Below, in pieces: positions 18,328 to 27,647 of a stretch of 64,000 bases of DNA (position 1 is its first letter; the number at the start of each line of letters is the position of its first letter). The notes below the pieces were generated by a model. The model was not told where the DNA came from. It ran no database searches and saw only the letters and a list, made by a program, of their open reading frames with translations. The stretch covers positions 118,480 to 182,479 of the forward strand of contig NZ_JARNTW010000014.1 in the NCBI RefSeq assembly GCF_029433105.1. The letters are read 5' to 3'. Made by a program: the position numbers and the translations under genes. The stretch is from Runella sp. MFBS21 (GTDB lineage: Bacteria > Bacteroidota > Bacteroidia > Cytophagales > Spirosomataceae).

Positions 18328-18903
18328 TTATTTCGGAAATACATTGGCCTCCACAATCTCACACATGATGTGTCCGAGCAAGATATGGCATTCTTGGATA
18401 CGGGGGGTATCTTTGGAAGGAATATTAATCAAAAACTTACTGATATCTTTCATTTTTCCGCCTGTTTCGCCCGTCATCGCAACCGTAATCATTCCTAGCT
18501 CGTTGGCTACTTCCAAGGCTTTGACTACGTTGGTAGAATTGCCCGAAGTCGAGATACCTACCAATATATCGCCTTCGCGTCCCATGGCTTGTACAAGGCG
18601 CGAATAAATCACATCATAGCTATAGTCATTTCCTACAGCCGTCACATAAGAAGAATTGACATGAAGGGCTTCCGAAAACAAGGGCGGACGGTCGTAGTAG
18701 AATCTTCCGCTAAACTCTGCGGCGAGGTGTTGGGCATCGGCGGCACTGCCACCATTACCACAAAAAAGCACTTTTTTACCGTTTTGGAAGGCAGTAGTCA
18801 TGGCTTCTGCTACTTGTGCAACGGTACCGAGGAGGGCTTCGTCGGCCATAACTCGGATTTTAGTATCAATAGAGGCTTGAACGATAGCTTGGATGTTGGT
18901 CAT
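18328..18903 (-). CDS. gmhA: SIS-domain phosphoheptose isomerase (GmhA-like)
   Basis: 191 residues, the usual length of sedoheptulose-7-phosphate isomerase, the first step of ADP-heptose synthesis for LPS core. The SIS phosphate-binding segment G-N-G-G-S-A-A-D-A-Q-H appears near 50-60, followed by S-T-S-G-N-S near 118-123. H and E residues expected at the active site are present in A-A-E-F and near the C-terminus (H-I-L-L-G-H). No other heptose gene lies nearby. A TATTTTTG (18936-18929 on the reverse strand) is a candidate -7 box. Confidence 0.9.
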   Translation of the reverse strand: MTNIQAIVQASIDTKIRVMADEALLGTVAQVAEAMTTAFQNGKKVLFCGNGGSAADAQHLAAEFSGRFYYDRPPLFSEALHVNSSYVTAVGNDYSYDVIYSRLVQAMGREGDILVGISTSGNSTNVVKALEVANELGMITVAMTGETGGKMKDISKFLINIPSKDTPRIQECHILLGHIMCEIVEANVFPK

Positions 18904-18961
18904 TAAAATACGTTGTTTAATCAGGGGGCAAAAATAGCAAAATTGCGAACTCTCCGAAAGA

Positions 18962-20509
18962 TTAAAACTTACGAGCAGCTCCTAAGCGGCTAATTCTTAC
19001 CGAAGATTCTTTTAATTTTTCGATTTCTCGAATCACTTCTACGATACCGCGCATCGGGATTTTGACCCACGACGGTCGGTAGCTAATTTCATAGCCTAGT
19101 TCGTAAACGGCTTTTTCGAGCAAGAAAAAGAGCAGCAAAAAGTTGATTTCGATTTGACTTTTAAAAAGTGGATGAGGCCAGCCAAAAGTTTCTAAATAAG
19201 ATTCGATGTAGGTATCGCGCATAAGTTTATACCACCGGTCGGATACAATCTGTAGTTTTTCGGATGAAATACCCTGCGTTTCTCTACTTTCAAAAAGTTT
19301 AGCGCTTACTGCATAATGATAACTCCTGATCATCCCCGCCACATCTTTGAGAGGGCTATGTTTGATTTTACGGTCTGCAATGCTTGCTTCGGGTTCCCCT
19401 TCAAAATCAATCAAAATAAAATCACCGTCTTGGGTCAATACTTGTCCTAAGTGATAATCACCATGAATGCGGATGCGGAGTGATTCGAGAGGGCGGGTGA
19501 GCATTTCATGGGCAAATTCGTCAATCAACTCGCGCGCTTCCATGAATATCCACGCAAGTTGTTGGGTAGATTCGTCGAGCTTTTGGTAGTTTTCAATCAA
19601 TAACGCATAGCGGCGGTCGAGCAAATCGGTAAGGCGATTGACCAAAAAATGCCGATAAAATTCATCAAAAGGCTCAGGTGCAAATTCTGCGGAAGCTTCG
19701 GGCGCAAAAAGCCCTTTGTGCATTTCGCCCGTACGTTTGCCCAACAAAACTACTTCATCAAATACCTCTTCTTTGATTCCAAAAAGCCCCTGCGGCACGC
19801 CATACATAAAGTCATTGAGGAAATCGCCCGTCAAAGCCCAGTTGTCTTTGTTGGTATTAATGGCCTGTTGCATCATGCCCAAAGTGATGTCTGGTAAGTC
19901 GTGGCGTTTCCAAGTGACACTACCCGCGTAAGCTGGAATGTGTTTGAAATCGGAATGTTGGGTCAAAAAACTTACCATTTCTACTTCGGGGTTAGTCTGG
20001 TCAAATAGCTTTCTGTATAACTTCATAAAGTATTTGCCATCAAAAAGCATCGCAGAATTGCTCGAATCTACTGGCAGCACTCTGCTTTCTACTTCATGAG
20101 AATCCGCCTCCGACAGTCCTTTGCCTCGCTCAAAAAACAAACTATTGGCTTCCTCTGATGAAGGAAGGCTGTGGTTATGATAGATATTGCTAAAAATGTG
20201 GTGCCGAAATTGTGCATCATAAATGGCATCGATAAATTGAGTCTGCTCCGATTTTTCGAGGATACCTTTCTCTGGTATCTCTATCGCCGCACTTAATTGG
20301 CTCAATGGAAGCTGATAAAACTCCGAGGGACCGTCATGATAAGTAGTTTCGACAATCAGAATGAGGGCATTACCCAAAGGCAATTGCTGACGGATATGAA
20401 AGCTATCCTGAGCGCGTGCTTTGCCCGCAAACCATCGGCAGGTGTTAAAATAAACAGGAAAAACAATATTTTCTAAATGACTGATTTGGGATACGTTGAG
20501 TGTGTTCAT
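18962..20509 (-). CDS. Maltokinase-like aminoglycoside-phosphotransferase-fold kinase
   Basis: 515 residues. N-terminal C-R-W-F-A-G-K-A-R (about 23-31) is the typical opening of maltokinase (Mak) and of the kinase half of TreS-Mak fusions; the catalytic loop R-I-H-G-D-Y-H-L-G-Q (near 345-355) and the metal-binding I-D-F-E-G-E-P (near 370) are intact. By family this would make maltose-1-phosphate from maltose and ATP for GlgE-type glucan synthesis. No treS, glgE or glgB gene is in the window, so the pathway cannot be confirmed from context. It is transcribed towards gmhA. Confidence 0.85.
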   Translation of the reverse strand: MNTLNVSQISHLENIVFPVYFNTCRWFAGKARAQDSFHIRQQLPLGNALILIVETTYHDGPSEFYQLPLSQLSAAIEIPEKGILEKSEQTQFIDAIYDAQFRHHIFSNIYHNHSLPSSEEANSLFFERGKGLSEADSHEVESRVLPVDSSNSAMLFDGKYFMKLYRKLFDQTNPEVEMVSFLTQHSDFKHIPAYAGSVTWKRHDLPDITLGMMQQAINTNKDNWALTGDFLNDFMYGVPQGLFGIKEEVFDEVVLLGKRTGEMHKGLFAPEASAEFAPEPFDEFYRHFLVNRLTDLLDRRYALLIENYQKLDESTQQLAWIFMEARELIDEFAHEMLTRPLESLRIRIHGDYHLGQVLTQDGDFILIDFEGEPEASIADRKIKHSPLKDVAGMIRSYHYAVSAKLFESRETQGISSEKLQIVSDRWYKLMRDTYIESYLETFGWPHPLFKSQIEINFLLLFFLLEKAVYELGYEISYRPSWVKIPMRGIVEVIREIEKLKESSVRISRLGAARKF

Positions 20510-20535
20510 TATGATTTAGGGCTTAATAATCAATG

Positions 20536-22398
20536 CTATGGTTTAATAGCCGACATGTGCAAGTGCGAATCGTTTTTGGGGGCATGGTAGATTCTGATGG
20601 TTGCTTTCTGAAAATCTTTTTCATCGGCCTCGCTGATATTCATGAATTTTTGGGGATTTCTATCTACCAACGGAAACCAAGAACTTTGAATCTGTACCAT
20701 TATTTTGTGCCCTTTCTTAAAAGTATGTAACACATCTGGCATACGCACTTTTACGTCAGTGATTTGATTCGCGACAAAAGCTTCGGGCTTTTCAAAACTA
20801 TTCCTAAATTTTCCTCTTAGTACTTCTGCTCTTACAAGTTGCTGATAACCAGCCAAGGTGATGTTTTTAGGGTTGGGGCTTGGGGCAGGTGTATCGTCGG
20901 GAAGTACGTCAATCAATTTTACAATAAAATCGGCATCACTCCCCGTGGTAGAGGCAAAAAAATGAGCCGTAAGCGGGCCTGCCAATGTAACATCTTCGGT
21001 GAGAGGTTCGGTTTCATAGGTAAGCACATCGGGACGACGAGCGGCAAAACGCTGATCTTCTATCATATATTGATTGTTGCGACGTGCAAAAACTCCGTCG
21101 GTATAAGGAACAGGTTTGTGCGGGTCGCTGATGTATTCATCAAATCCCTCCGCATTGGCAACTTCTTCCCAAGTAAGTTTGCCATTGGCCTGAAAATGTA
21201 ATTCTTTGGCTTCGCGGTTTTTGGGTGGCCACGTCTCAAAAGTTTTCCATTCATTGGTGCCTGTATCAAAAACCGTGGCTTCGGCGGCGTTCCATTGTCC
21301 TTTGTCTTTTAGATAAAAATTAAAAAACTTCAATTCCAATTCTTCCTGAAAGTACTTGGCGGTGTTGGAACCAAAATTGAGATTGCCAAAACTAGACCAA
21401 TCTGGCCGCGACCAAGCACCATGCGTCCACGGCCCCATAACAAGCTGATTTTTATTAGAAGGAGTTTGCTTTTCAATAGCTTCATACGTCCGTAAAGCGC
21501 CAAACAAATCTTCGGCGTCAAACCATCCTCCTACTACCAAAGTGGCAGGTTTGACGTTTTTGAGGGCTGTACGGATATTGCGCGATTTCCAATACTCATC
21601 GTAGGTTTCGTGTTGGAGGTATTCGTTCCAAATCCGCCCTTTATTGTTGAAATACGCGGCATTATTGGCATTCTTAAGCGGGCCAAGTTTCAAGAAAAAA
21701 TCATAGGCATCTTTGATTTTGGCACTAAACAGAGGATTATAATTGGCAACGGGTTGACTGGGTTGGGCGTCAAAATAGCTCAAAAAACTAAAGTTGTCCA
21801 TGAGAAAAAAAGCACCATTGTGACGGGCATCATCTCCCACAAACTCATCCGTAACGGGCGCTTGGGGCGATACTGCCTTGATGGCAGGGTGAGCATCGGG
21901 CAAGGAAGCAGAAGCATAAAACCCTGGGTAAGATATTCCCGTAATCCCTACGCGCCCGTTGTGTTGAGGTATGTTTTTGAGAAGCCACTCTACGGTATCA
22001 TAGGTATCAGTGCTTTCATCGGTGTCTTTGGGTGTTTTTTTGGAAAACTGATGAGGTGTCATTTCTTCAAACTTTCCTTCGCTCATGTAGCGTCCTCTCA
22101 CATCTTGGGTCACAAAAATATACTTCTCTTCCGAAAGCAATTGACTTGGGCCGGGGCCATTTGTGGTGTAGTTTGTTTCGCCATAAGGCCCTGCCGAATA
22201 AGGTGTACGCTCCATCAAAATGGGGTATTTTTGACTGTTGTCTTTTGGAATATAAATGACAGTGTACAGCTTCACGCCATCACGCATCGTAATTTGTCGA
22301 TCCCATTTTGTATAATTATCCTTTACAAAATTAGAAGATTGGCCATGGCTGTTTGCCAACAAAATAAAAAAGAAGAAAGCGGATAAAAGGGTTTTCAT
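20536..22398 (-). CDS. Secreted CocE/NonD-type (X-Pro dipeptidyl-peptidase-like) alpha/beta hydrolase
   Basis: About 620 residues from the ATG at 22398, which begins a clear signal peptide (M-K-T-L-L-S-A-F-F-F-F, cleavage near S-H-G-Q). The open frame extends 30 codons further upstream, but the promoter found at 22430-22462 lies inside that extension and rules it out. The catalytic core carries G-I-S-Y-P-G-F (nucleophile Ser), an acid in G-W-F-D-A and a His in G-P-W-T-H-G. The C-terminal beta-jelly roll is that of the CocE/PepX C domain. Probably an exported peptidase or esterase. Confidence 0.93.
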   Translation of the reverse strand: MKTLLSAFFFFILLANSHGQSSNFVKDNYTKWDRQITMRDGVKLYTVIYIPKDNSQKYPILMERTPYSAGPYGETNYTTNGPGPSQLLSEEKYIFVTQDVRGRYMSEGKFEEMTPHQFSKKTPKDTDESTDTYDTVEWLLKNIPQHNGRVGITGISYPGFYASASLPDAHPAIKAVSPQAPVTDEFVGDDARHNGAFFLMDNFSFLSYFDAQPSQPVANYNPLFSAKIKDAYDFFLKLGPLKNANNAAYFNNKGRIWNEYLQHETYDEYWKSRNIRTALKNVKPATLVVGGWFDAEDLFGALRTYEAIEKQTPSNKNQLVMGPWTHGAWSRPDWSSFGNLNFGSNTAKYFQEELELKFFNFYLKDKGQWNAAEATVFDTGTNEWKTFETWPPKNREAKELHFQANGKLTWEEVANAEGFDEYISDPHKPVPYTDGVFARRNNQYMIEDQRFAARRPDVLTYETEPLTEDVTLAGPLTAHFFASTTGSDADFIVKLIDVLPDDTPAPSPNPKNITLAGYQQLVRAEVLRGKFRNSFEKPEAFVANQITDVKVRMPDVLHTFKKGHKIMVQIQSSWFPLVDRNPQKFMNISEADEKDFQKATIRIYHAPKNDSHLHMSAIKP

Positions 22399-22429
22399 AG
22401 AGTATTTTCGAATACAATTGATGTTTTGA

Positions 22430-22462
22430 CAAAAGTAGGATAAAACATGAGTTACACACCAA
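22430..22462 (-). promoter_or_regulatory. Promoter of the CocE-type hydrolase gene
   Basis: Read on the reverse strand: TTG (22462-22460), 22-base spacer, TACTTTTG (22437-22430). This matches the Bacteroidota consensus TTG-N(19-23)-TAnnTTTG and predicts a transcript start about 25 bases before the ATG at 22398. Confidence 0.7.
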
Positions 22463-22476
22463 TTCCCCCTCAAAAA

Positions 22477-23376
22477 ATGGACACACAATCGCAGCGTAGA
22501 AATTTCATCAAATCGTTGGCAATAGGTGCATTAGGTTCGCTTGGTAGTGAAGCGGCACAAGCCCATACGGTGGCTACGCCCAAACGTCTTAAGACAAGTC
22601 TCAATGCTTATTCTTTCAATGCGCCTCTCATGAATGGCAGCATGAATCTTGATGACCTCATTGATTTTTGTGCAGAAATTGGCTTCGATGCGGTAGACAT
22701 CACGGGATATTATTTTAGAGGTTATCCTCAAGTACCGAGCAACGAATACATATATCATGTCAAAAGAAGGGCATTTCGGCAAGGATTAGAAATAAGCGGA
22801 GCGGGCGTGAGAAATGACTTTACCCTTTCCGACAAGGAAAAAAGAGAAAAAGAAGTACAACTTGTAAAAGCATGGATTGAAGTAGCCGCCAAACTAGGTG
22901 CCCCCGTATTGAGGATTTTTTCAGGAGTGCAAAAAAATGAAGGCGTAGCGCGAGAGCAGGTACAAGAATGGATGCTGGAATCTATTGACGCCTGCGTAGC
23001 CTATGGCAAGCAAAATGGGGTGATTATCGGATTACAAAATCATGCTGATTTTATTCAAACAGCGCAGCATGTTATTTCTGTTTTTGAGGCGATTGAGTCC
23101 GAATGGTTTGGGCTTATTCTGGATACGGGTAGCTACCGTATCGGAGACCCTTACCAGCAAATACAGCAAACCATACAATACGCAGTAAACTGGCAACTGA
23201 AAGAAAAAATCTTTGTAGAGGGGCAAGAAGTAGATACCGACTTAGAGCGAGTCATTAAAATGATAAAGCAATCCGATTATCAAGGATATGTACCTATCGA
23301 AACCCTCGGCCCCGGTGACCCTAAGGTAAAAGTAGAAGCGATGTTGAGGAAGGTGAAAAGTTATTTGTATATTTGA
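22477..23376 (+). CDS. Tat-exported sugar phosphate isomerase/epimerase-like TIM-barrel protein
   Basis: I start it at the ATG at 22477 (299 residues): M-D-T-Q-S-Q-R-R-N-F-I-K-S is a standard twin-arginine signal start. An upstream in-frame ATG at 22447 would place the gene over the divergent promoter's -33 region. The mature part is an AP endonuclease family 2 / xylose-isomerase-like TIM barrel (N-A-Y-S-F near the first strand, metal-ligand pattern E/D-H-D/E on later strands, e.g. L-Q-N-H-A-D and L-D-T-G). Exported members of this group are common in Bacteroidota with unknown sugar substrates. Confidence 0.9.
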   Translation: MDTQSQRRNFIKSLAIGALGSLGSEAAQAHTVATPKRLKTSLNAYSFNAPLMNGSMNLDDLIDFCAEIGFDAVDITGYYFRGYPQVPSNEYIYHVKRRAFRQGLEISGAGVRNDFTLSDKEKREKEVQLVKAWIEVAAKLGAPVLRIFSGVQKNEGVAREQVQEWMLESIDACVAYGKQNGVIIGLQNHADFIQTAQHVISVFEAIESEWFGLILDTGSYRIGDPYQQIQQTIQYAVNWQLKEKIFVEGQEVDTDLERVIKMIKQSDYQGYVPIETLGPGDPKVKVEAMLRKVKSYLYI

Positions 23377-23458
23377 ATTATTCCGATAAAAAACTGCTAT
23401 TTTCTTCTATTTTGTGTACTTAATATTGTACTCATCTGTGTTTTTGATAAAATAGTTG

Positions 23459-23466
23459 TACCTTTG
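23459..23466 (+). promoter_or_regulatory. -7 box upstream of typA
   Basis: TACCTTTG matches the Bacteroidota -7 element; it predicts an about 100-base 5' leader for typA. No good -33 TTG at 19-23 bases is seen. Confidence 0.5.
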
Positions 23467-23569
23467 CGGGTCTTTTTGAAGACAAGTTAATTGTTGAAAA
23501 TTAATCGTTTAGCTAACCTAAAGCGAATCTTTCACAATTGACAATAACACAGTTAACAAAACAACTCAA

Positions 23570-25384
23570 ATGCAAAGCATCCGCAACATTGCCATCATTG
23601 CGCACGTTGACCACGGTAAAACCACTCTTGTGGATAAGTTTATCCACTTTTCAAAACTGTTCCGTGAAAACCAACAGTTTGACGACCTCATTTTGGACAA
23701 CAACGACCTCGAACGCGAACGGGGTATTACTATTGTCTCTAAAAACGTATCAGTACGCTACAAAGACGTAAAAATCAACATTATAGATACGCCAGGCCAC
23801 GCCGACTTTGGGGGTGAGGTAGAGCGTGTACTCAAGATGGCCGATGGCGTTGTGCTTTTAGTAGATGCTTTCGAAGGACCTATGCCCCAAACTCGCTTTG
23901 TATTGGGCAAGGCTTTGCAATTGGGACTCAAAGTGGTATTGGTCGTAAATAAAGTAGATAAACCCAACTGCCGCCCCGACGAAGTACACGAATCGGTTTT
24001 CGATTTGATGTTTAACTTAGAGGCCAACGAAGATCAGCTTGACTTCCCAACCGTTTTTGGTTCTTCAAAACAAGGCTGGATGGGGCCTGATTGGCAAAAA
24101 CCTACCGATGATATTTCTTATCTTTTGGATGTCATTGTGGAGCATATCCCTGCGGCACCTGTCAATGAAGGGGAGCCTCAAATGCAAATTACATCTTTAG
24201 ATTATAGCTCTTTTGTTGGGCGTATCGCCATTGGTCGCGTGCATCGTGGTACTTTGAAAGAAGGTGCTCAACTGGGTCTTTGCAAATCAGACGGAAGTGT
24301 AAAACGCGCTCGTATCAAAGAGTTACAGACTTTTGAAGGGCTAGGCCGTCAGAAAGTAAGTGAAGTTTCTTCGGGTGATATTTGTGCCGTGACAGGTTTG
24401 GAGGATTTTGAAATCGGAGATACCATCACGCTTTACGAAAATCCAGAGCCGCTTCCTCGTATCTCAGTAGATGAGCCTACGATGAATATGTTGTTTACCA
24501 TCAACAATTCACCTTTCTTTGGTAAAGAAGGCAAGTTTGTAACTTCACGTCACTTGCGCGATCGCTTGTTTAAGGAAATGGAGAAAAACCTTGCCTTGCG
24601 CGTAGAGCCAACCGATACTGAAGATAAATTTTTGGTGTTTGGGCGCGGAATTCTTCATTTGTCGGTATTGATTGAAACCATGCGCCGCGAAGGTTATGAA
24701 CTACAAGTAGGGCAGCCACAGGTGATTTTCAAACAAGATGATCGTGGACAACGTCTCGAGCCGATTGAGATGCTAGTGGTAGATGTACCCGAAGAATCGG
24801 CTGGAAAGGTAATCGAGCTCGTGACTCAACGCAAAGGAGATTTACTTGTGATGGAGCCACGGGGCGATTTGCAACATTTGGAGTTCGATATTCCGTCGCG
24901 CGGGTTGATTGGACTTCGTTCTAATGTATTGACAGCTACGCAGGGAGAAGCGGTAATTTCTCACCGTTTCAAATCTTATGAACCTCATAAAGGGGCGATT
25001 CCTGGGCGTATCAATGGTTCGATTATTTCGAAAGGAACTGGCCCTGCTACTCCTTATGCCCTCGACCGTTTGCAAGAGCGTGGTAAGTTTTTTGTAGATC
25101 CAAGCGAAGAACTTTATATGGGTATGGTAGTAGGTGAACATAGCCGTCCTGGAGATATTGTGGTAAACCTGCAAGAAACTAAGAAATTGACCAACATGCG
25201 TGCTTCTGGCTCAGACGACAACGTTCGGATTGCACCCAAAATCAATTTCTCATTGGAAGAATCAATGGAGTATATCCAAAAAGACGAATACCTAGAGGTA
25301 ACCCCTCTTACGCTTCGTATCCGTAAGATTTATCTTGACGAAAACGAGCGTAAGCGTTATTCAAAAGATTTGGAAATGGCTTAG
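23570..25384 (+). CDS. typA: Ribosome-associated GTPase TypA/BipA
   Basis: 604-residue translational GTPase of the BipA family, involved in 50S assembly and stress or cold adaptation. G1 A-H-V-D-H-G-K-T (12-19), switch R-E-R-G-I-T-I, G3 D-T-P-G-H near 74-78, G4 N-K-V-D near 129-132, then domains II, III, V and the BipA-specific C-terminal domain ending in a basic segment. It is monocistronic, with a strong terminator directly after the stop. Confidence 0.96.
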   Translation: MQSIRNIAIIAHVDHGKTTLVDKFIHFSKLFRENQQFDDLILDNNDLERERGITIVSKNVSVRYKDVKINIIDTPGHADFGGEVERVLKMADGVVLLVDAFEGPMPQTRFVLGKALQLGLKVVLVVNKVDKPNCRPDEVHESVFDLMFNLEANEDQLDFPTVFGSSKQGWMGPDWQKPTDDISYLLDVIVEHIPAAPVNEGEPQMQITSLDYSSFVGRIAIGRVHRGTLKEGAQLGLCKSDGSVKRARIKELQTFEGLGRQKVSEVSSGDICAVTGLEDFEIGDTITLYENPEPLPRISVDEPTMNMLFTINNSPFFGKEGKFVTSRHLRDRLFKEMEKNLALRVEPTDTEDKFLVFGRGILHLSVLIETMRREGYELQVGQPQVIFKQDDRGQRLEPIEMLVVDVPEESAGKVIELVTQRKGDLLVMEPRGDLQHLEFDIPSRGLIGLRSNVLTATQGEAVISHRFKSYEPHKGAIPGRINGSIISKGTGPATPYALDRLQERGKFFVDPSEELYMGMVVGEHSRPGDIVVNLQETKKLTNMRASGSDDNVRIAPKINFSLEESMEYIQKDEYLEVTPLTLRIRKIYLDENERKRYSKDLEMA

Positions 25385-25400
25385 GCTTTTTCATCCACAT

Positions 25401-25441
25401 AAAAAATCCCCCTCTTGCTCATCAAGAGGGGGATTTTTTTA
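25401..25441 (+). terminator. Intrinsic terminator of typA
   Basis: 17-base perfect arms (25401-25417 and 25423-25439; core ATCCCCCTCTTG / CAAGAGGGGGAT) with loop CTCAT and a T7 tract, 16 bases after the typA stop. Confidence 0.93.
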
Positions 25442-25567
25442 TAAATACAGCCTAATTCAAGCGGCTTTTCTTCAAAATTTTAGGATGCCTATTTCAGTTT
25501 GATTCCCTGACAACCCACATACAGATAACAGATATACAGCTACTGGATGATAACAGCTGTGAGACTC

Positions 25568-25780
25568 CTAATGTTTGGGACAATCACAAGCATTGCGCTT
25601 ACGAAATAGTCCCCACATAAATCCTTTGCGCTGACGATTACGCTTACGTTTTCGAAGCAAAGACTTTTCGGAAGCGGCTTCTACGGTCGCTTTTTGATTT
25701 GTATTGACTTTGGCCTCTGCTTCAGGGGCGTCTACTTGCAAAAGGACAATGGTCAGAATGAGCCAAACGCTACGTTTCAT
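25568..25780 (-). CDS. Small exported basic protein, unknown
   Basis: 70 residues. The first 20 form a signal peptide (M-K-R-S-V-W-L-I-L-T-I-V-L-L), the middle is polar, and the C-terminal third is strongly basic (R-K-R-K-R-N-R-Q-R-K) ending in a C-D-C pair. I know no family. It follows the Arg/Tyr-rich lipoprotein gene by 38 bases on the same strand, so the pair may be cotranscribed. A short gene with no homology evidence, so moderately sure. Confidence 0.6.
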   Translation of the reverse strand: MKRSVWLILTIVLLQVDAPEAEAKVNTNQKATVEAASEKSLLRKRKRNRQRKGFMWGLFRKRNACDCPKH

Positions 25781-25818
25781 GATATTTTATGTCTAATTCA
25801 AAAAGTTAATATGCTTTT

Positions 25819-26079
25819 TTACCAACGTCTACGTCCCGAACGATAGTCGCGATGACGATGTCTACTTTCATATCGGGGGCGATAATTATAACGTGGAGGA
25901 GCTACATATACCCTTGGCCGGACCACCATAGGAGGCGGTACAACCCGCGCATATGGCCGAGGAGCATAATAGCGCGACCCATAATAATCGGGACGCCCAC
26001 GATAACCTCCGTAAAAACAACTACTCAAAAAAGTAGTTAATGCGATAAAGGTAGCTAAAAGAGTGATTCGCGATTTCAT
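25819..26079 (-). CDS. Small Arg/Tyr/Pro-rich lipoprotein
   Basis: 86 residues with a lipoprotein signal: basic start, hydrophobic stretch and lipobox L-S-S-C with Cys near residue 21. The mature part is made almost entirely of Tyr, Arg, Pro and Gly. Similar short RY-rich lipoproteins are frequent in Cytophagales; function unknown, plausibly envelope-bound and binding acidic polymers. Lies directly upstream of the small basic exported protein. Confidence 0.7.
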   Translation of the reverse strand: MKSRITLLATFIALTTFLSSCFYGGYRGRPDYYGSRYYAPRPYARVVPPPMVVRPRVYVAPPRYNYRPRYESRHRHRDYRSGRRRW

Positions 26080-26185
26080 AGCATGTCAGAGTTTGGTATG
26101 TAAATATATAACGTTTTTTTGTTGATTTTCTTTCTAATGACAGTTTAAAATGTTAATACCCTCATCTTTAGGAAAAGAGTTTTTT

Positions 26186-26193
26186 TATTTTTG
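26186..26193 (+). promoter_or_regulatory. -7 box upstream of the exported DinB gene
   Basis: TATTTTTG fits TAnnTTTG, 46 bases before the ATG at 26240. No clear -33 element. Confidence 0.35.
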
Positions 26194-26239
26194 GAAGATA
26201 TTACTAATATAACTTAATCTGTACCTTAACTTTTATCTC

Positions 26240-26773
26240 ATGAAACAACTATGTATCGTATTGGGCTTGGCCACTTTGCTGATTTTGGCAAACGCCACCA
26301 CCAAGCCTGTAGCCAACGTGGCGCAAGCCGTGAAAGATTGGGAACGTGCCAAGGAGTACACCAAAGAGTATTTGGATGCGATGCCTGAAGATGGCTACAA
26401 ACTCAAACCCACCCCAGAGATTCGTTCTTTTGCGGAGCAAATGATGCACCTTGCGGATGCAAATTTCGGATTTACGGCTGCGGCTACTGGCAAAGCAAGC
26501 CCTATGGAGAGAGGAGCTGCCGAAAAAGCTGCTGCTACAAGTTCTAAAGAACAAGTAATCAAAACCGTAATGGATAGCTATGACTTTGCTATCAATGGCT
26601 TGAAAGGAATGAGCGATGCCCAACTCGGAGAGACTATGAAGCTTTTTGGACGGGATATGACCCGCGAAGTAGCCTTTGCCAAGTGTTTTGAACACCAAAC
26701 CCACCACCGTGGTCAAACCACTATTTACCTTCGCTTGAAAGGTATTAAACCCCCAAATGAAAAACTGTTTTAG
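26240..26773 (+). CDS. Exported DinB-family protein
   Basis: 177 residues. A signal peptide (M-K-Q-L-C-I-V-L-G-L-A, cleavage near A-N-A) precedes a DinB four-helix domain. Candidate metal ligands are His in Q-M-M-H-L-A-D (near 73) and the C-terminal H-Q-T-H-H-R-G-Q (near 153-160), the classical DinB end motif. Exported DinB proteins are numerous in Bacteroidota without a known substrate. Monocistronic; a hairpin terminator follows at 26829. Confidence 0.9.
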   Translation: MKQLCIVLGLATLLILANATTKPVANVAQAVKDWERAKEYTKEYLDAMPEDGYKLKPTPEIRSFAEQMMHLADANFGFTAAATGKASPMERGAAEKAAATSSKEQVIKTVMDSYDFAINGLKGMSDAQLGETMKLFGRDMTREVAFAKCFEHQTHHRGQTTIYLRLKGIKPPNEKLF

Positions 26774-26828
26774 TAAAAACAGTATTTGATAGCTCGCTTT
26801 TGTAAGGGCTTATATCAAACCCTTTTTG

Positions 26829-26864
26829 CCCTCGGCTTATCCTAAAGTCGAGGGTATATTTTAA
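26829..26864 (+). terminator. Terminator after the exported DinB gene
   Basis: CCCTCG (26829-26834) pairs with CGAGGG (26849-26854), extended inwards by about four more pairs including one G-T; a T-rich stretch follows. Confidence 0.6.
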
Positions 26865-26960
26865 GTAAAGGGGCAGAAAAGAGCTATGGAGCTGTTTGTA
26901 TTGAAGCAGCTTAACCAATTAGAACTTCTCAATACAGAAATCAAAGAATTCAGATTAATT

Positions 26961-27527
26961 ATGCAAGAAAAATTAAGCGAGTATAATATTGAAGAGTTAA
27001 TTTCCCATTTTGAGAAGGGAAAACGGTTAAAATATTTATTTTTCTGGGGGCATCACCCAAGTAAGAATGGAGACATTACCCAATCGTGTCTGAGCCAATG
27101 GTGGTTTTCTCCTTTCGTCGTCAATAGCGTGAAATATAATACGGCAGAGCATTGGATGATGGCTCAAAAAGCTCTACTCTTTGATGATATTGAGGTATAT
27201 CACAAGATTATAAATACTCAATCTCCAGCGGAAGCTAAAGCGTTAGGGCGTAAAGTGAGTCATTTTGATGAAAAAATATGGCTTAGGGAGAGGGAACGCA
27301 TTGTGGTAGAAGGGTCGTGGCACAAATTTTCTCAAAATGAAGATTTAAAGGCTTTTTTGTTGAATACCAAAGACAGAATTTTGGTGGAAGCAAGCCCAGT
27401 TGACAAAATCTGGGGCATAGGACTAGCAGCGAATGACGAAAAAGTGAAAAATCCTAAACTCTGGAAGGGACTCAATCTGCTGGGATTTGCTTTGATGGAA
27501 GTGAGGGATAAGTTGAGAGAAGACTAA
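26961..27527 (+). CDS. NADAR/YbiA-family protein
   Basis: 188 residues from the ATG at 26961; an ATG at 26886 would add 25 residues without family counterpart. Signature features of NADAR (DUF1768): F-W-G-H near the start, Q-W-W-F-S-P-F, the Y-N-T-A-E-H-W-M-M-A-Q-K-A segment, and G-x-N/G-x-G-L near V-D-K-I-W-G-I-G-L. The family includes YbiA, acting on early riboflavin intermediates, and ADP-ribose-releasing enzymes. Some are linked to phage or NAD metabolism, but the surroundings here are ordinary. Confidence 0.92.
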   Translation: MQEKLSEYNIEELISHFEKGKRLKYLFFWGHHPSKNGDITQSCLSQWWFSPFVVNSVKYNTAEHWMMAQKALLFDDIEVYHKIINTQSPAEAKALGRKVSHFDEKIWLRERERIVVEGSWHKFSQNEDLKAFLLNTKDRILVEASPVDKIWGIGLAANDEKVKNPKLWKGLNLLGFALMEVRDKLRED

Positions 27528-27647
27528 AAGTGAGTTAAGAAAAATATTAGTAGGGATGTTGTGTGCAATGTCTTCCCTGTCGGAATTTTCATTAACAGAA
27601 AGTAATCAAGATATTTGGGCCTTTTTCTTTTAAAATATTCTTATTGT

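Noticed and set aside
21610..22386. 258-codon open frame on the forward strand
   Set aside because: It lies antisense to the signal-peptide and catalytic part of the CocE-type hydrolase, with no domain pattern of its own.
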